Shown here piece after piece: positions 6,931-14,218 of a stretch of 36,069 nt of DNA. The stretch comes from Clostridiales bacterium NK3B98. Lineage in GTDB: Bacteria; Bacillota; Clostridia; Oscillospirales; Oscillospiraceae. The notes under the pieces were generated by a model that saw only the letters and a program-made list of their open reading frames with translations, searched no databases and was not told the origin of the DNA. Each line of letters begins with the position of its first letter. Positions within the stretch are counted from its first letter, which is position 1. The DNA is taken from NCBI GenBank assembly GCA_000421005.1, contig ATWA01000022.1, positions 1 through 36,069 on the forward strand. The letters run 5' to 3'. The position numbers were made by a program, and so were the translations under genes.

Positions 6931-8176
6931 TCGGCACCCCCATTTCCGCATAACTGGTCTTTTTCCCGCCGCGGACAACATATACGTCCGCAGGGTCGTT
7001 GCCTTTAAGCTGCAGGTAGCGTTTGACCGCCACGTCCACGAACTTGGGTTCAAGTTCGATCCCATAGCAGGATCGGTTCAGCTGTTCGCAGGCAACCAGG
7101 GTGGAGGCTGAGCCGAGGAAGCCGTCCAGGACGAGGCCGTTGGTCTGCGTGCACTGCTTGATGAGGTACGCGATCAGCGGCACGGGCTTGGACGAAGGGT
7201 GCCCGCAGCCGTCCTCTTTGGCATTTTTGATCCCGTCGAATTCGAACACGGACTTCTGCTTCTGGTCACCGTACCAGATGTGCCTGCCATCCCTGCGCCA
7301 GCCCCAGATGATCGGCTCCATGTTGAATTTCCAATCGGTACGCATAAGCGGTGCCCTGGGTTTCTTCCAGACAAGCCCCGCGCCGACCTTGAACCCGGCG
7401 TCCTCGTAGGCGTCATAGAATACCCTCGCCTTCATCGTGGCGTAAAAGATGTAGATCGACGCATCCTTCGCCATCGCCTCATGGAACTGTTTGAAGGCGG
7501 CAAGCAGGAACTTGTATCCCTCTTCATCGGAAAGGTCGTCGTTTTTGATCTTCCCGACGGAACTCTCCAACGCCACGAGGTACGGCGGGTCGCTGCAGAC
7601 GAGGTTCACCTTCGTGTCCCCGAGCAGCGCCTTATAGGTTCCCGGGTCTGTGGAGTCACCGCAGATGACCGTGTGCCTGCCAAGGTGCCAGATGTCGCCT
7701 GCCTGGGAAAACGCCGGGCGCTCCAGTTCCGCATCTACATCAAAATCATCGTCTTCGGCGTCTGTCCCGTCATCGAACAGTTTTGACAGTTCCTTTTCGT
7801 CAAAGCCTGTGAGGGACAGGTCGAACGCTTCTGCCTGCAGGGCTTCGATCTCCACGCGCAACAGTTCCTCGTCCCACCCGGCGTCCATTGCCATGCGGTT
7901 GTCAGCAATGATGTAGGCTTTCTTCTGTGCCTCCGTAAGGTGGTCGGCGAACACGCAGGGCACTTCTTTGATGCCCTCCTCCTTCGCTGCGAGGATCCTG
8001 CCGTGGCCGGCGATCACGTTATAGTCCCTGTCGATGATGACGGGGTTCACAAAGCCGAATTCCCGTAAAGAAGCCCGGAGCTTGTTGATCTGCTCCGGGC
8101 TGTGTGTCCTTGCATTATTGATATAGGGGACCAGTTTGCCGGTCTCCACGAGCTGCATCTCACTTGTGGTCTTCAT
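6923..8176 (-). CDS. ParB-like domain fused to N4/N6 DNA methyltransferase
   Basis: Methylates exocyclic amines of adenine or cytosine in DNA. Start at ATG 8174-8176 (MKTTSEMQLVETGKLVPYIN), giving 417 aa. Residues about 10-95 are a ParB/Srx-like nuclease domain (NPVIIDRDYNVIAGHGRILA). The methyltransferase half has the catalytic DPPY (196-199) in LVCSDPPYLVAL and, near the C-terminus, the SAM-binding GLVLDGFLGSASTLVA. The motif order (DPPY before FxGxx) is beta-type. ParB-methylase fusions are common in Firmicutes phages. It overlaps metK upstream by 17 bp and the C5 methyltransferase downstream by 8 bp, so the three are translationally linked. Confidence 0.9.
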   Translation of the reverse strand: MKTTSEMQLVETGKLVPYINNARTHSPEQINKLRASLREFGFVNPVIIDRDYNVIAGHGRILAAKEEGIKEVPCVFADHLTEAQKKAYIIADNRMAMDAGWDEELLRVEIEALQAEAFDLSLTGFDEKELSKLFDDGTDAEDDDFDVDAELERPAFSQAGDIWHLGRHTVICGDSTDPGTYKALLGDTKVNLVCSDPPYLVALESSVGKIKNDDLSDEEGYKFLLAAFKQFHEAMAKDASIYIFYATMKARVFYDAYEDAGFKVGAGLVWKKPRAPLMRTDWKFNMEPIIWGWRRDGRHIWYGDQKQKSVFEFDGIKNAKEDGCGHPSSKPVPLIAYLIKQCTQTNGLVLDGFLGSASTLVACEQLNRSCYGIELEPKFVDVAVKRYLQLKGNDPADVYVVRGGKKTSYAEMGVPNE

Positions 8177-8960
8177 AACGTACCAGCCCCCATTCCGCAA
8201 ATTTCTCAAAACCGCCGATGGACATGATGTAGTCCCTGGCAGTCTCCACGATGTCCCGGTAAGGGATACCGTCGACCTCCTCATCGCCGATGGCGCAGCA
8301 GACCTCCACGGGGATCCCTGTCTCCTGTGCCTGCAGCCATGCGTAGATGTTCAGGCTCACGTCCGCCTTGCTGAGGTCCTTCCCGTGCAGGCCGCCGCCC
8401 GTAACGGAATCAGCCATGTCCGAGCCGAGTTTCCGGTTCGTAGCCCCTGAATCCACATCCGTGCCGCCCGTCCAGTCACCCAGGGGGTTGACCTCCGCTG
8501 CCGGGTACACCTCTTTGATGTGTGCAGTATCCGCATTGCTCTGGCAGATGATGAGCCTCGCCTGGTCAAGGATGAACTTCCCGTCATAAGGGAATGTCTT
8601 ATACATAAATGCAGCGATCTGTGTAAGGGCTTTCTGCTCCTCCGTCACAGGCACGCCGCGGAAAATGCCGTTGTCGCCGCACCGCACCATGCCCTCCTGG
8701 TTGCCGGAGAGGTGTGCGTCCTGCGGGAACTCCCTGTAGTCGGTAACAAGGCTGCCGCCGATGCGCTTTACGATCGCCTCCACCTCTTCTTCAGGGATGT
8801 GTACTGATGTCTCCGCGATGATATGGCAGGTGCCGTGCCCGATGAGGACCTCCACAGCCACCCTCGGGTCTTTCTCCCTTGCGTATGCCGCGTCAACAAT
8901 GGCCCCGGCGATACGGTCCGCCACCTTGTCAGGATGTGCGGGGTTCACTTTCTCAAACAT
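8160..8960 (-). CDS. metK: Phage-encoded short S-adenosylmethionine synthetase
   Basis: Makes SAM from methionine and ATP, the methyl donor for the two methyltransferases encoded directly downstream. Family motifs remain: AHPDKVADRI near the N-terminus (standard GHPDK), SGNQEGMVRCGDNGIFRG (corresponding to the GAGDQG region), GGTDVDSGATNRKLG, and the P-loop-like GGGLHGKDLSKAD. At 266 aa it is far shorter than the roughly 380-400 aa of cellular MetK, with compressed inter-motif regions. GAGDQ is changed to SGNQE and GHPDK to AHPDK, so activity is likely but unproven. The ATG at 8958-8960 lies 9 bp after small terminase; a GAGG-containing stretch serves as ribosome site. Confidence 0.85.
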   Translation of the reverse strand: MFEKVNPAHPDKVADRIAGAIVDAAYAREKDPRVAVEVLIGHGTCHIIAETSVHIPEEEVEAIVKRIGGSLVTDYREFPQDAHLSGNQEGMVRCGDNGIFRGVPVTEEQKALTQIAAFMYKTFPYDGKFILDQARLIICQSNADTAHIKEVYPAAEVNPLGDWTGGTDVDSGATNRKLGSDMADSVTGGGLHGKDLSKADVSLNIYAWLQAQETGIPVEVCCAIGDEEVDGIPYRDIVETARDYIMSIGGFEKFAEWGLVRYEDHK

Positions 8961-8969
8961 AACCGTTCC

Positions 8970-9521
8970 TCACTTTCTGTTCCTTGCGCGGAGCAGGCGC
9001 TCCATCACGTCATCCTGCGGGCTTGCCCCGTCATATTCCACGGAGCAGTTCTCACGGACGATCTGGTAGATCTGGAACCAGTCCGCATTGACCTGTTTCT
9101 TGTAGTCACGGCTCATTGACACATACGGCGATGCGATGGCATTCCCGGTCGTTGGGTGCTTCGCCAGGTAGCCGAACTCGGAGATCGCCTCCTCGCACTG
9201 GATCCACCTGGCCACGCTCATCGCGTACTGCTCGATCAGCTGGTTGTTTACTAACATTTCACAGCCCCGTGCCCTGAGCCATTTGTAGGTTTCACGGAAT
9301 ATCTCCTCGGCACACAGTTCGCTGCCGTTCTTCTGCCTTGCTTTCAGGTAGTCGCGGACAGGGGGGATGTCCTCACCCTCGATATCCGCAGGCTCCGGGA
9401 AGTCGTCCGGCATCACGAGCGTGCCCCTGGCTGTACCGTCCGTGATCTTGTCCACCAGGGGTTTCCGTTTCGGCCCGGTTCCCGGCCTCGGTCCGCCCCT
9501 GTTCGTTCCGTCTTTTGCCAC
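8970..9521 (-). CDS. Phage terminase small subunit (P27 family)
   Basis: Recognises the packaging site and recruits large terminase. It begins with GTG at 9519-9521 behind AAAGGAGG. The N-terminus RGGPRPGTGPKRKPLVDK is the typical basic arm of P27-like small terminases. Conserved helical segments follow, with EQYAMSVARWIQCEEAISEF and KHPTTGNAIASPYVSMSRDY. The length (183 aa) is normal. It lies downstream of an HNH gene and a GC-rich non-coding stretch, the arrangement of cos-type phages. The three genes for SAM synthesis and DNA methylation separate it from large terminase, whereas the two terminase genes are often adjacent. Confidence 0.93.
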   Translation of the reverse strand: MAKDGTNRGGPRPGTGPKRKPLVDKITDGTARGTLVMPDDFPEPADIEGEDIPPVRDYLKARQKNGSELCAEEIFRETYKWLRARGCEMLVNNQLIEQYAMSVARWIQCEEAISEFGYLAKHPTTGNAIASPYVSMSRDYKKQVNADWFQIYQIVRENCSVEYDGASPQDDVMERLLRARNRK

Positions 9522-9544
9522 ACCGGCACCTCCTTTCCCAGTGG

Positions 9545-9643
9545 CAGGGGGTTAATACCCCGTTTGAATACAAAAATTCGCACAGGAGCCCCCGCGCCGT
9601 TGCCCGGGACCTTGGTGCGTAGGGATTCGACCCGCCCCTCGGC
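9545..9643. other. Candidate cos (packaging) region
   Basis: A 99-bp non-coding GC-rich stretch between the HNH gene and small terminase. In cos phages of Firmicutes the cos site commonly lies just here, and HNH proteins assist terminase cleavage. The segment has CGCGCC/GGCGCG and CCCGGG-like dyads around 9590-9612. No overhang can be assigned by eye; the call rests on gene order. Confidence 0.4.
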
Positions 9644-10009
9644 CTACCGCCGTATCTGCCTGTCGCCCATCTCCATGTGGATCTTCGTATGGCAGGACTG
9701 GCATAGGCTCATCAGGTTCGACGGGTCATGGGTTCCGCCCTGTGAGATCGGCAGGATATGGTGCACTTCCTCCACAGGGGTCAGGATGCCGTCTGCAAAG
9801 CACCGCTCACAGTACGGGTGCTCCCGCACATACCTGTTGCGGATGCGCTGCCAGGCCCTCCCGTATTTTTTGTTCGTCTCCGGGCTGCGTTCGTGTTTGT
9901 TGTACTGCCGCTCCGCCATTGCCTTGTGTTCCTCGCAGTACTGGCCGCCTTCCACGGCAAGCCGCGGGCAGCCGTCCCATGCACAGCCCCTTCTCGGACG
10001 TCTCGGCAT
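9644..10009 (-). CDS. HNH endonuclease, phage packaging-associated
   Basis: Start at ATG 10007-10009 (MPRRPRRGCAWDGCPRLAVE) behind GGAGG; 121 aa. It has an N-terminal zinc pair (CAWDGC) with YCEEH, and a C-terminal HNH motif: CERCFADG, VEEVHHILPISQGG (catalytic HH), the Asn of DPSNLMSLCQSCHTKIH, and paired CxxC. HNH proteins encoded beside small terminase are known to be needed for cos cleavage in several phages, so a packaging role is more likely than homing. It is the first gene of the late operon, right after the putative late promoter. Confidence 0.9.
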   Translation of the reverse strand: MPRRPRRGCAWDGCPRLAVEGGQYCEEHKAMAERQYNKHERSPETNKKYGRAWQRIRNRYVREHPYCERCFADGILTPVEEVHHILPISQGGTHDPSNLMSLCQSCHTKIHMEMGDRQIRR

Positions 10010-10095
10010 ATGGCCACCTCCGTTTCCGGGCATAAAGAAAGCCCCACGGGATCTCTCCCATGAGGCCGCCGCCTTCAATCTTTTTTGCTATTGTA

Positions 10096-10140
10096 ACTAT
10101 ACCACGGGTCAATAGTGCCATACCGTGCCAAACCGTGCCA
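10096..10140 (-). promoter_or_regulatory. Putative late promoter with three 10-bp phased repeats
   Basis: On the minus strand an extended -10 (TGGTATAGT, hexamer at 10096-10101) lacks a properly spaced -35. Immediately upstream are three tandem 10-mers at 10111-10120, 10121-10130 and 10131-10140, sharing GTGCCA on the plus strand. The gene just upstream encodes a DUF1492 sigma-region-4-like protein, so activator-dependent late transcription of the packaging genes is the natural reading (inference). Confidence 0.55.
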
Positions 10141-10144
10141 ACCT

Positions 10145-10555
10145 TCACTCAGGGAGGGGGAAGTTCTGCAGCGCCGAGCCGTGGATGCGGTGTACGGTGC
10201 GGAGGGAGACGTTGACCATTGCCGCGATCTCCTCCCACGTGCAGTTGTCCAGGTAACGGTAGCGAAGTACCATCTGTTCTTCATGACTTGCAAGCATATC
10301 GATCCTGGTGTTGATGTCTTCCCGGAGGGAGACAAGGTGCGTGACCTTTTCCTCCACGTCCCTCTGTATGGCATCGATCTTCTCCAGGCAGCGCACGAAC
10401 GGTGCGTCTGCCGGGCGGTTGGGGTTATGGTGTTCTTCAAAGCTGCTGCCGGCTACGCTGGTGGAAAGGTCACGCCAGTAGTCGATCTCACGAAGGCGGC
10501 AGTTGATCAGTGCGTCCAGGTGCCGTGCCTGGTTCAGGTATTCCTTCGGCGTCAT
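10145..10555 (-). CDS. DUF1492 / sigma-70 region 4-like phage regulator
   Basis: 136 aa, with an N-terminal helical, coiled-coil-prone part (MTPKEYLNQARHLDALINCR) and a C-terminal helix-turn-helix (RYRYLDNCTWEEIAAMVNVS followed by LRTVHRIHG) resembling sigma-70 region 4. This is the DUF1492 architecture, related in role to ArpU-type late regulators of Firmicutes phages. It is the last gene of the replication operon and ends five bases before the repeats of the putative late promoter, so it probably switches on the packaging and structural genes. AGGAGG precedes the ATG, and the start overlaps the previous stop as ATGA. Confidence 0.85.
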   Translation of the reverse strand: MTPKEYLNQARHLDALINCRLREIDYWRDLSTSVAGSSFEEHHNPNRPADAPFVRCLEKIDAIQRDVEEKVTHLVSLREDINTRIDMLASHEEQMVLRYRYLDNCTWEEIAAMVNVSLRTVHRIHGSALQNFPLPE

Positions 10556-10779
10556 CCGTCAACCTCCTGATTTAAGGAGCGTATGAGCGTTTCACCGTCA
10601 AGGCTTGTCAGCGCCGTAAACCACTGCGACCGGAAGAACCGTTCCACCTCTTCCTTGTCGGAAAGGGCCTTCCTGTTCCTGGGGTTTGCCCTGAGGGACT
10701 TCAGCGCCACCCGGTAGTCCTTGGCTGCCTGGAGGACGATGGCATTCGCCAGGTCTTCATAATTTGTGATGCCGCCCAT
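10552..10779 (-). CDS. Hypothetical phage protein, 75 aa
   Basis: Start at ATG 10777-10779 (MGGITNYEDLANAIVLQAAK) behind AGGAGG; an upstream in-frame codon at 10824 lacks a good site. Helical and basic (LKSLRANPRNRKALSDKEEV), with FFRSQWFTALTSLDGETLIR near the end. I have seen similar short proteins next to DUF1492 genes in Firmicutes prophages, but no function is known. It overlaps the regulator by four bases, so the two are translationally coupled. Confidence 0.7.
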   Translation of the reverse strand: MGGITNYEDLANAIVLQAAKDYRVALKSLRANPRNRKALSDKEEVERFFRSQWFTALTSLDGETLIRSLNQEVDG

Positions 10780-10836
10780 ATGCGATACCTCCTGTATTTG
10801 ATAGGCACCGTTGCATTGGGGCATTGCTACTTTGTT

Positions 10837-11130
10837 TCAGTGCAGGGGGCCTTCAAGGACGGCCCGCACCTCGTCCACGGAACGCACCACCAGGGCTGTC
10901 CCGCCTGCGGCGAGGATTTTCCTTATGACGGCCTCCTGCAGTTTCGTAGGTTTTCCTTTTTCCGTCTTGACCTCGAAACCGTAGAAATGGCCGCCGATGC
11001 AGGCAATGATGTCGGGGATGCCTGCCGTCCCGTACATGCCGCCGTGCTCCTTCCAGCAGAAGCACCCCGGTATGCCCTTCAGGTACCGCATGATCGCTTT
11101 TACAATGTCCGATTCGTTCATCTGTTCCAT
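10837..11130 (-). CDS. VRR-NUC domain nuclease
   Basis: 97-residue stand-alone VRR-NUC domain (PD-(D/E)xK superfamily, as in FAN1). Catalytic elements: an early Glu-rich helix (MEQMNESDIVKAIMRYL), GIPDIIACIGGHFYGFEVK (the Asp and the E-x-K), and the following KPTKLQEAVIRKI helix. Stand-alone VRR-NUC proteins are common in phage replication modules and are thought to process branched DNA. GGAGG sits four bases before the ATG, rather close. It lies downstream of the primase-helicase and of the putative origin. Confidence 0.9.
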   Translation of the reverse strand: MEQMNESDIVKAIMRYLKGIPGCFCWKEHGGMYGTAGIPDIIACIGGHFYGFEVKTEKGKPTKLQEAVIRKILAAGGTALVVRSVDEVRAVLEGPLH

Positions 11131-11153
11131 AAACCTCCGTTATCTCAACGCCT

Positions 11154-11279
11154 GGAACACGAGGAACACGAAAAATCCCATATCACTGTAAATTTGTTTG
11201 TAAAAACAGGGGTCATATAAAAACGTGTATTAAATATGGGGAGATAGGGATTTGGTGTTCCCACGTGTTCACGTGTTCC
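11154..11279. other. Candidate phage replication origin (inverted iteron clusters around AT-rich core)
   Basis: Two copies of GGAACACG (11154-11161, 11163-11170) face three copies in the opposite orientation (11254-11261, 11264-11271, 11272-11279, reading as GGTGTTCC/CGTGTTCA/CGTGTTCC). An inner pair, CCCATAT (11177-11183) and ATATGGG (11234-11240), flanks a strongly AT-rich core. It sits between the primase-helicase and VRR-NUC genes. Iterons with an AT-rich stretch beside a P4-type initiator-primase are the known layout of such origins; function here is inferred. Confidence 0.55.
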
Positions 11280-11312
11280 GGCACCGCTGTCCCGCGCAGC
11301 CCGCGCACGGGG

Positions 11313-13802
11313 TTACCCAAGTACCTCGCCGAGCCTGATCCCGGACAGGATGCGCCTCTTCGCCACACGGTCGATGTCCCGGGTGACGCCGGGGAATGCC
11401 GCCGTGATCTGCTGCACGAAGTTCTTCTGTGAGTACGGTTTCAGCCCGCACTCCTCGCAGTAGCCCTTGTATGCGTTGAAGAGTTCCGTTGACCCGGCAC
11501 TGTAGGATGCGTCCATCTCGCAGTATTCCTTGACGAATGACAGGACGGAATCCGACTCCTCCCGGTACTGCTGCAGCTCGTCCGCGTTGACCTGGGTCTC
11601 GGAGAACACGTAATGGTTGTTCATGAGCCTGCGCAGCCCTTCCAGGGCAAAGAGGAAGATGCCGTCAGCCTCCATGCGGAACTTGTCGAGGAGTTCCGGG
11701 TCACGCTTGTCCTGGGGGACGGTATGGCTGAAGCGGATGATGATGAGCCGCCGGTAAAAGCCCTCCGACCGGTCCCCGTAGTTCTTCGGGATGCTGTTGC
11801 AGGAGAACAGGAGCCTTGCACTCGACTGGAAGGAGAACGGGTTCTTGTTCTTCTTCTCCACGGTCAGGTAATCCTCGCCCACAAGGGCCTTGAAGATGCC
11901 GTTATCGTCAATGTTCTTCGTGGGCAGGTCTGCGAATATGTTCGCCAGCTTGCCGAACAGTTCCGCGGTCTTGAACCGCTCGTTCAGCGCCTGCCAGGAT
12001 ACGTTGGACACGTTCTGCTTGCCGAGCAGGACATCGTTCAGGACCCGCAGCAGTACGGATTTCCCGGCGGAGGCCACGCCCACGATGACGAAACATTTCT
12101 GGGCAGAGTTCACCGGGATGAGGAAATAGCCGAGCATCTCCTGGATCAGCTTCACCTGGTCCATGTCCCCGCCCATCGACTCCGCAAGGAACTTCTTGAA
12201 GAGCGGGCAGTCCGCCTTCCTGTCGTATGTCACGTTCAGCTGTACGGTCGAATAGTATTCCGGCGTGTGCGGTTCCAGTGTGTCCTCCAGGACGTTGTAA
12301 AGCCCGTTCCTTACGTTGATGATGTAGGGGTTCGCGTTCAGTTCGCGGATGTCCCGCTGCACAAGGAGCCGCCACTGCTTCTCCGCATCGATGATCTGGG
12401 ACATCTTCGTCTCACGGACGAGCATCTTCTCCTGCACCAGGCGCTGCGCCTCCATCTCGCTCATCTCGGCATACACGCCGCCCCGGTAGCTGAAATGCTG
12501 CTCCGCAGCGTAGAATACCTGCTGTGCCTCGGACATGTCCTTCGCAAGGACACCGGGGAGGAAACGCAGGCCCTTTTCGGTCGGTTCGTACCAGTCCGGG
12601 ATGGCAGTCCCGGCTTTCGCCCTCTTTGCCGCCTTGCCCGCCTGGTAGGACTTCGCCGCTTCCTTGTAGACCTGCATCAAGGATTTCAGGAAGGAAGCCT
12701 TCAGCTTGAAGTGGTCACGGATCTCGGAATTGACGATGACGTCCGCCGTCACAACGTCCTGGTTGTACAGGTAGTCCGTCACGTACTTCTTCGCCGCCTG
12801 CAGGTCCTTTATCGCCTCGCCGGTGGCCGTGATCCCATGCAGGATGTCAAGCAGGACGTCAGGCCCCATCGGCTGGTAGCACCATGCTGCGGGCGACTTC
12901 ACCGGGCATTCCCCGGCAGCGTACTTCGGGCACTTGAACCCCTTCTCGCAGATCGTTTTGCAGGTGATCGGGTTCGTCCCGCTCTCCAGGAAATGGTTGA
13001 CCTTCTTCTGCGTGCCCGCCTCCGTGTATCCGGGGTAAGGGGCTGAGAGTTTATGGATCAGGTCCGTGCCGCCCTCGAACGGGGCGAGGTTCGTGATCAT
13101 GGCATACCAGTCATGCTCAGGGAGGGATGCGGCGTCATCGCGGCAATGCTGCAAAAACACACAGGACCGCATGACCATGTCAATGCCCTTCTCCATGCCG
13201 GCCTTCCGCTCCACAGGCGACAGGTCCACCTCCGGCAGCACGTCCGACAACTGGTCCTGCGTGTATTTGCGTTCCGGGTGGAAACTGACGCAGGTGACCT
13301 CAACAGGCGGGTCCTTCTTGCAGTGGTTGAAACCGGGAAGCCGCATGACCCTCGACTCGTTCACGCACATGGGGTCGCCGTCAAAATGTTTGACGAGCTG
13401 TGCCTGTACCGTCCGGAAACGTTCCACCTTCGCCGATGCGTCCATGAACCAGTAGACGTGGTAGGATTTCCGCGTCTTCATGACCATGGAAGGGGGGAGG
13501 GGGAAGGCTTCGATCTTCCTCTGCTGCTCTTCGAAACTGTCGTTGTCCATCTCCACGAACTGGGCGTTGACCCTCGTGATATTTGCATCGTCATGCCCGC
13601 CGTAGTTGACCACGAAGAAGATGCCCCTGCCCAGGGCGTTATGGTTCTTCAGCGTATCCTCGATGCCCTTGTACTTACCGCACTCGCACTGCAGCTTGCT
13701 GCCCGGGTACGTACCGCCCTTTTTGTCGTCAAAGACACGGAAACAGACCATGTCCGTAGGGTTGAAAAGGCTGCCGAGTACGTCCGTTACCGTTACGTTC
13801 AT
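11313..13802 (-). CDS. Phage primase-helicase (RepB/D5-like primase plus SF3 helicase)
   Basis: 829 aa from ATG 13800-13802 (MNVTVTDVLGSLFNPTDMVC) behind GGAGG. Residues about 60-165 look like an archaeo-eukaryotic-type primase, with the metal-binding acid pattern QFVEMDND (82-89) and KSYHVYW with His115. A Cys cluster follows (C281, C285, C291, C299). The C-terminal half is a D5/SF3 helicase with Walker A GVASAGKS (575-582), then ANIFADLPTKNIDD, and the arginine-containing LLFSCNSIPKNYGDRSEGFY. Likely initiates phage replication by unwinding at the adjacent origin and priming. It overlaps the DUF4406 gene by four bases. Confidence 0.9.
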   Translation of the reverse strand: MNVTVTDVLGSLFNPTDMVCFRVFDDKKGGTYPGSKLQCECGKYKGIEDTLKNHNALGRGIFFVVNYGGHDDANITRVNAQFVEMDNDSFEEQQRKIEAFPLPPSMVMKTRKSYHVYWFMDASAKVERFRTVQAQLVKHFDGDPMCVNESRVMRLPGFNHCKKDPPVEVTCVSFHPERKYTQDQLSDVLPEVDLSPVERKAGMEKGIDMVMRSCVFLQHCRDDAASLPEHDWYAMITNLAPFEGGTDLIHKLSAPYPGYTEAGTQKKVNHFLESGTNPITCKTICEKGFKCPKYAAGECPVKSPAAWCYQPMGPDVLLDILHGITATGEAIKDLQAAKKYVTDYLYNQDVVTADVIVNSEIRDHFKLKASFLKSLMQVYKEAAKSYQAGKAAKRAKAGTAIPDWYEPTEKGLRFLPGVLAKDMSEAQQVFYAAEQHFSYRGGVYAEMSEMEAQRLVQEKMLVRETKMSQIIDAEKQWRLLVQRDIRELNANPYIINVRNGLYNVLEDTLEPHTPEYYSTVQLNVTYDRKADCPLFKKFLAESMGGDMDQVKLIQEMLGYFLIPVNSAQKCFVIVGVASAGKSVLLRVLNDVLLGKQNVSNVSWQALNERFKTAELFGKLANIFADLPTKNIDDNGIFKALVGEDYLTVEKKNKNPFSFQSSARLLFSCNSIPKNYGDRSEGFYRRLIIIRFSHTVPQDKRDPELLDKFRMEADGIFLFALEGLRRLMNNHYVFSETQVNADELQQYREESDSVLSFVKEYCEMDASYSAGSTELFNAYKGYCEECGLKPYSQKNFVQQITAAFPGVTRDIDRVAKRRILSGIRLGEVLG

Positions 13803-14215
13803 GCATCCACCTCCATATACTTCACGGGGATATGCAGGCGTTTCGCCTCCCGTACCTCCTGCTCCATGCCGGGGGACAAGGGTCCGAAAGCCCATACCTC
13901 GTCACACACCTTTAGGAGTGCCAGGCCGAACAGGAGACCCAGTTCCCTCTGGGCGGGGTCGCCATCGTCAAGCACCTGTGGGTACATGAGGTGGGCTGCA
14001 ACGGGCATATAGCCCCTGCTGACCACCAGGCGGCAGTACCGCACCGCCGCCTCCGTGTTCTTTTCAGTGTCCCCGGCATACGGGGACGCAACATAAACCT
14101 TCCTGCGGTTCTTGTCCGCAAACCGCCGCTTCTGCTCCCGGCGGTATTCGCGCATGGCGTTGCTGATGGCCATGCCCTCTGTCGGGCTGTTATAGCCCTC
14201 GCTGTTCTTATACAT
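13799..14215 (-). CDS. DUF4406 domain protein (deoxyribosyltransferase-like)
   Basis: 138 aa. After a basic N-terminus (EYRREQKRRFADKNRRK), residues 39-135 form a Rossmann-like domain: VYVASPYAGDTEKNTEAAVR, GYMPVAAHLMYPQVLDDGDP, ALLKVCDEVWAFG, SPGMEQEVREAKR. This matches DUF4406, related to nucleoside 2-deoxyribosyltransferases. The SPGM-x-x-E segment corresponds to the position of the catalytic Glu in that superfamily. A role in phage nucleotide metabolism or DNA modification is possible but unproven. The stop overlaps the primase start (ATGA), and the start lies close behind the polymerase stop. Confidence 0.8.
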   Translation of the reverse strand: MYKNSEGYNSPTEGMAISNAMREYRREQKRRFADKNRRKVYVASPYAGDTEKNTEAAVRYCRLVVSRGYMPVAAHLMYPQVLDDGDPAQRELGLLFGLALLKVCDEVWAFGPLSPGMEQEVREAKRLHIPVKYMEVDA

Positions 14216-14218
14216 AGG

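Noticed and set aside
9600-9640. tRNA-like fragment (GGTCGAATCCC followed by CACCA on the minus strand)
   Set aside because: No D-arm, anticodon arm or matching acceptor stem can be built; the resemblance is limited to the T-arm.
10111-10140. CRISPR array suggested by tandem repeats
   Set aside because: Units are 10 bp, contiguous and without spacers. The same applies to 11-bp units at 20410-20442 and the iterons at 11154-11279; no cas genes are present.
11613-13046. 477-residue open frame on the plus strand opposite the primase-helicase
   Set aside because: Antisense shadow of a high-GC gene, with low-complexity His/Leu/Val/Arg composition and no sensible motif.
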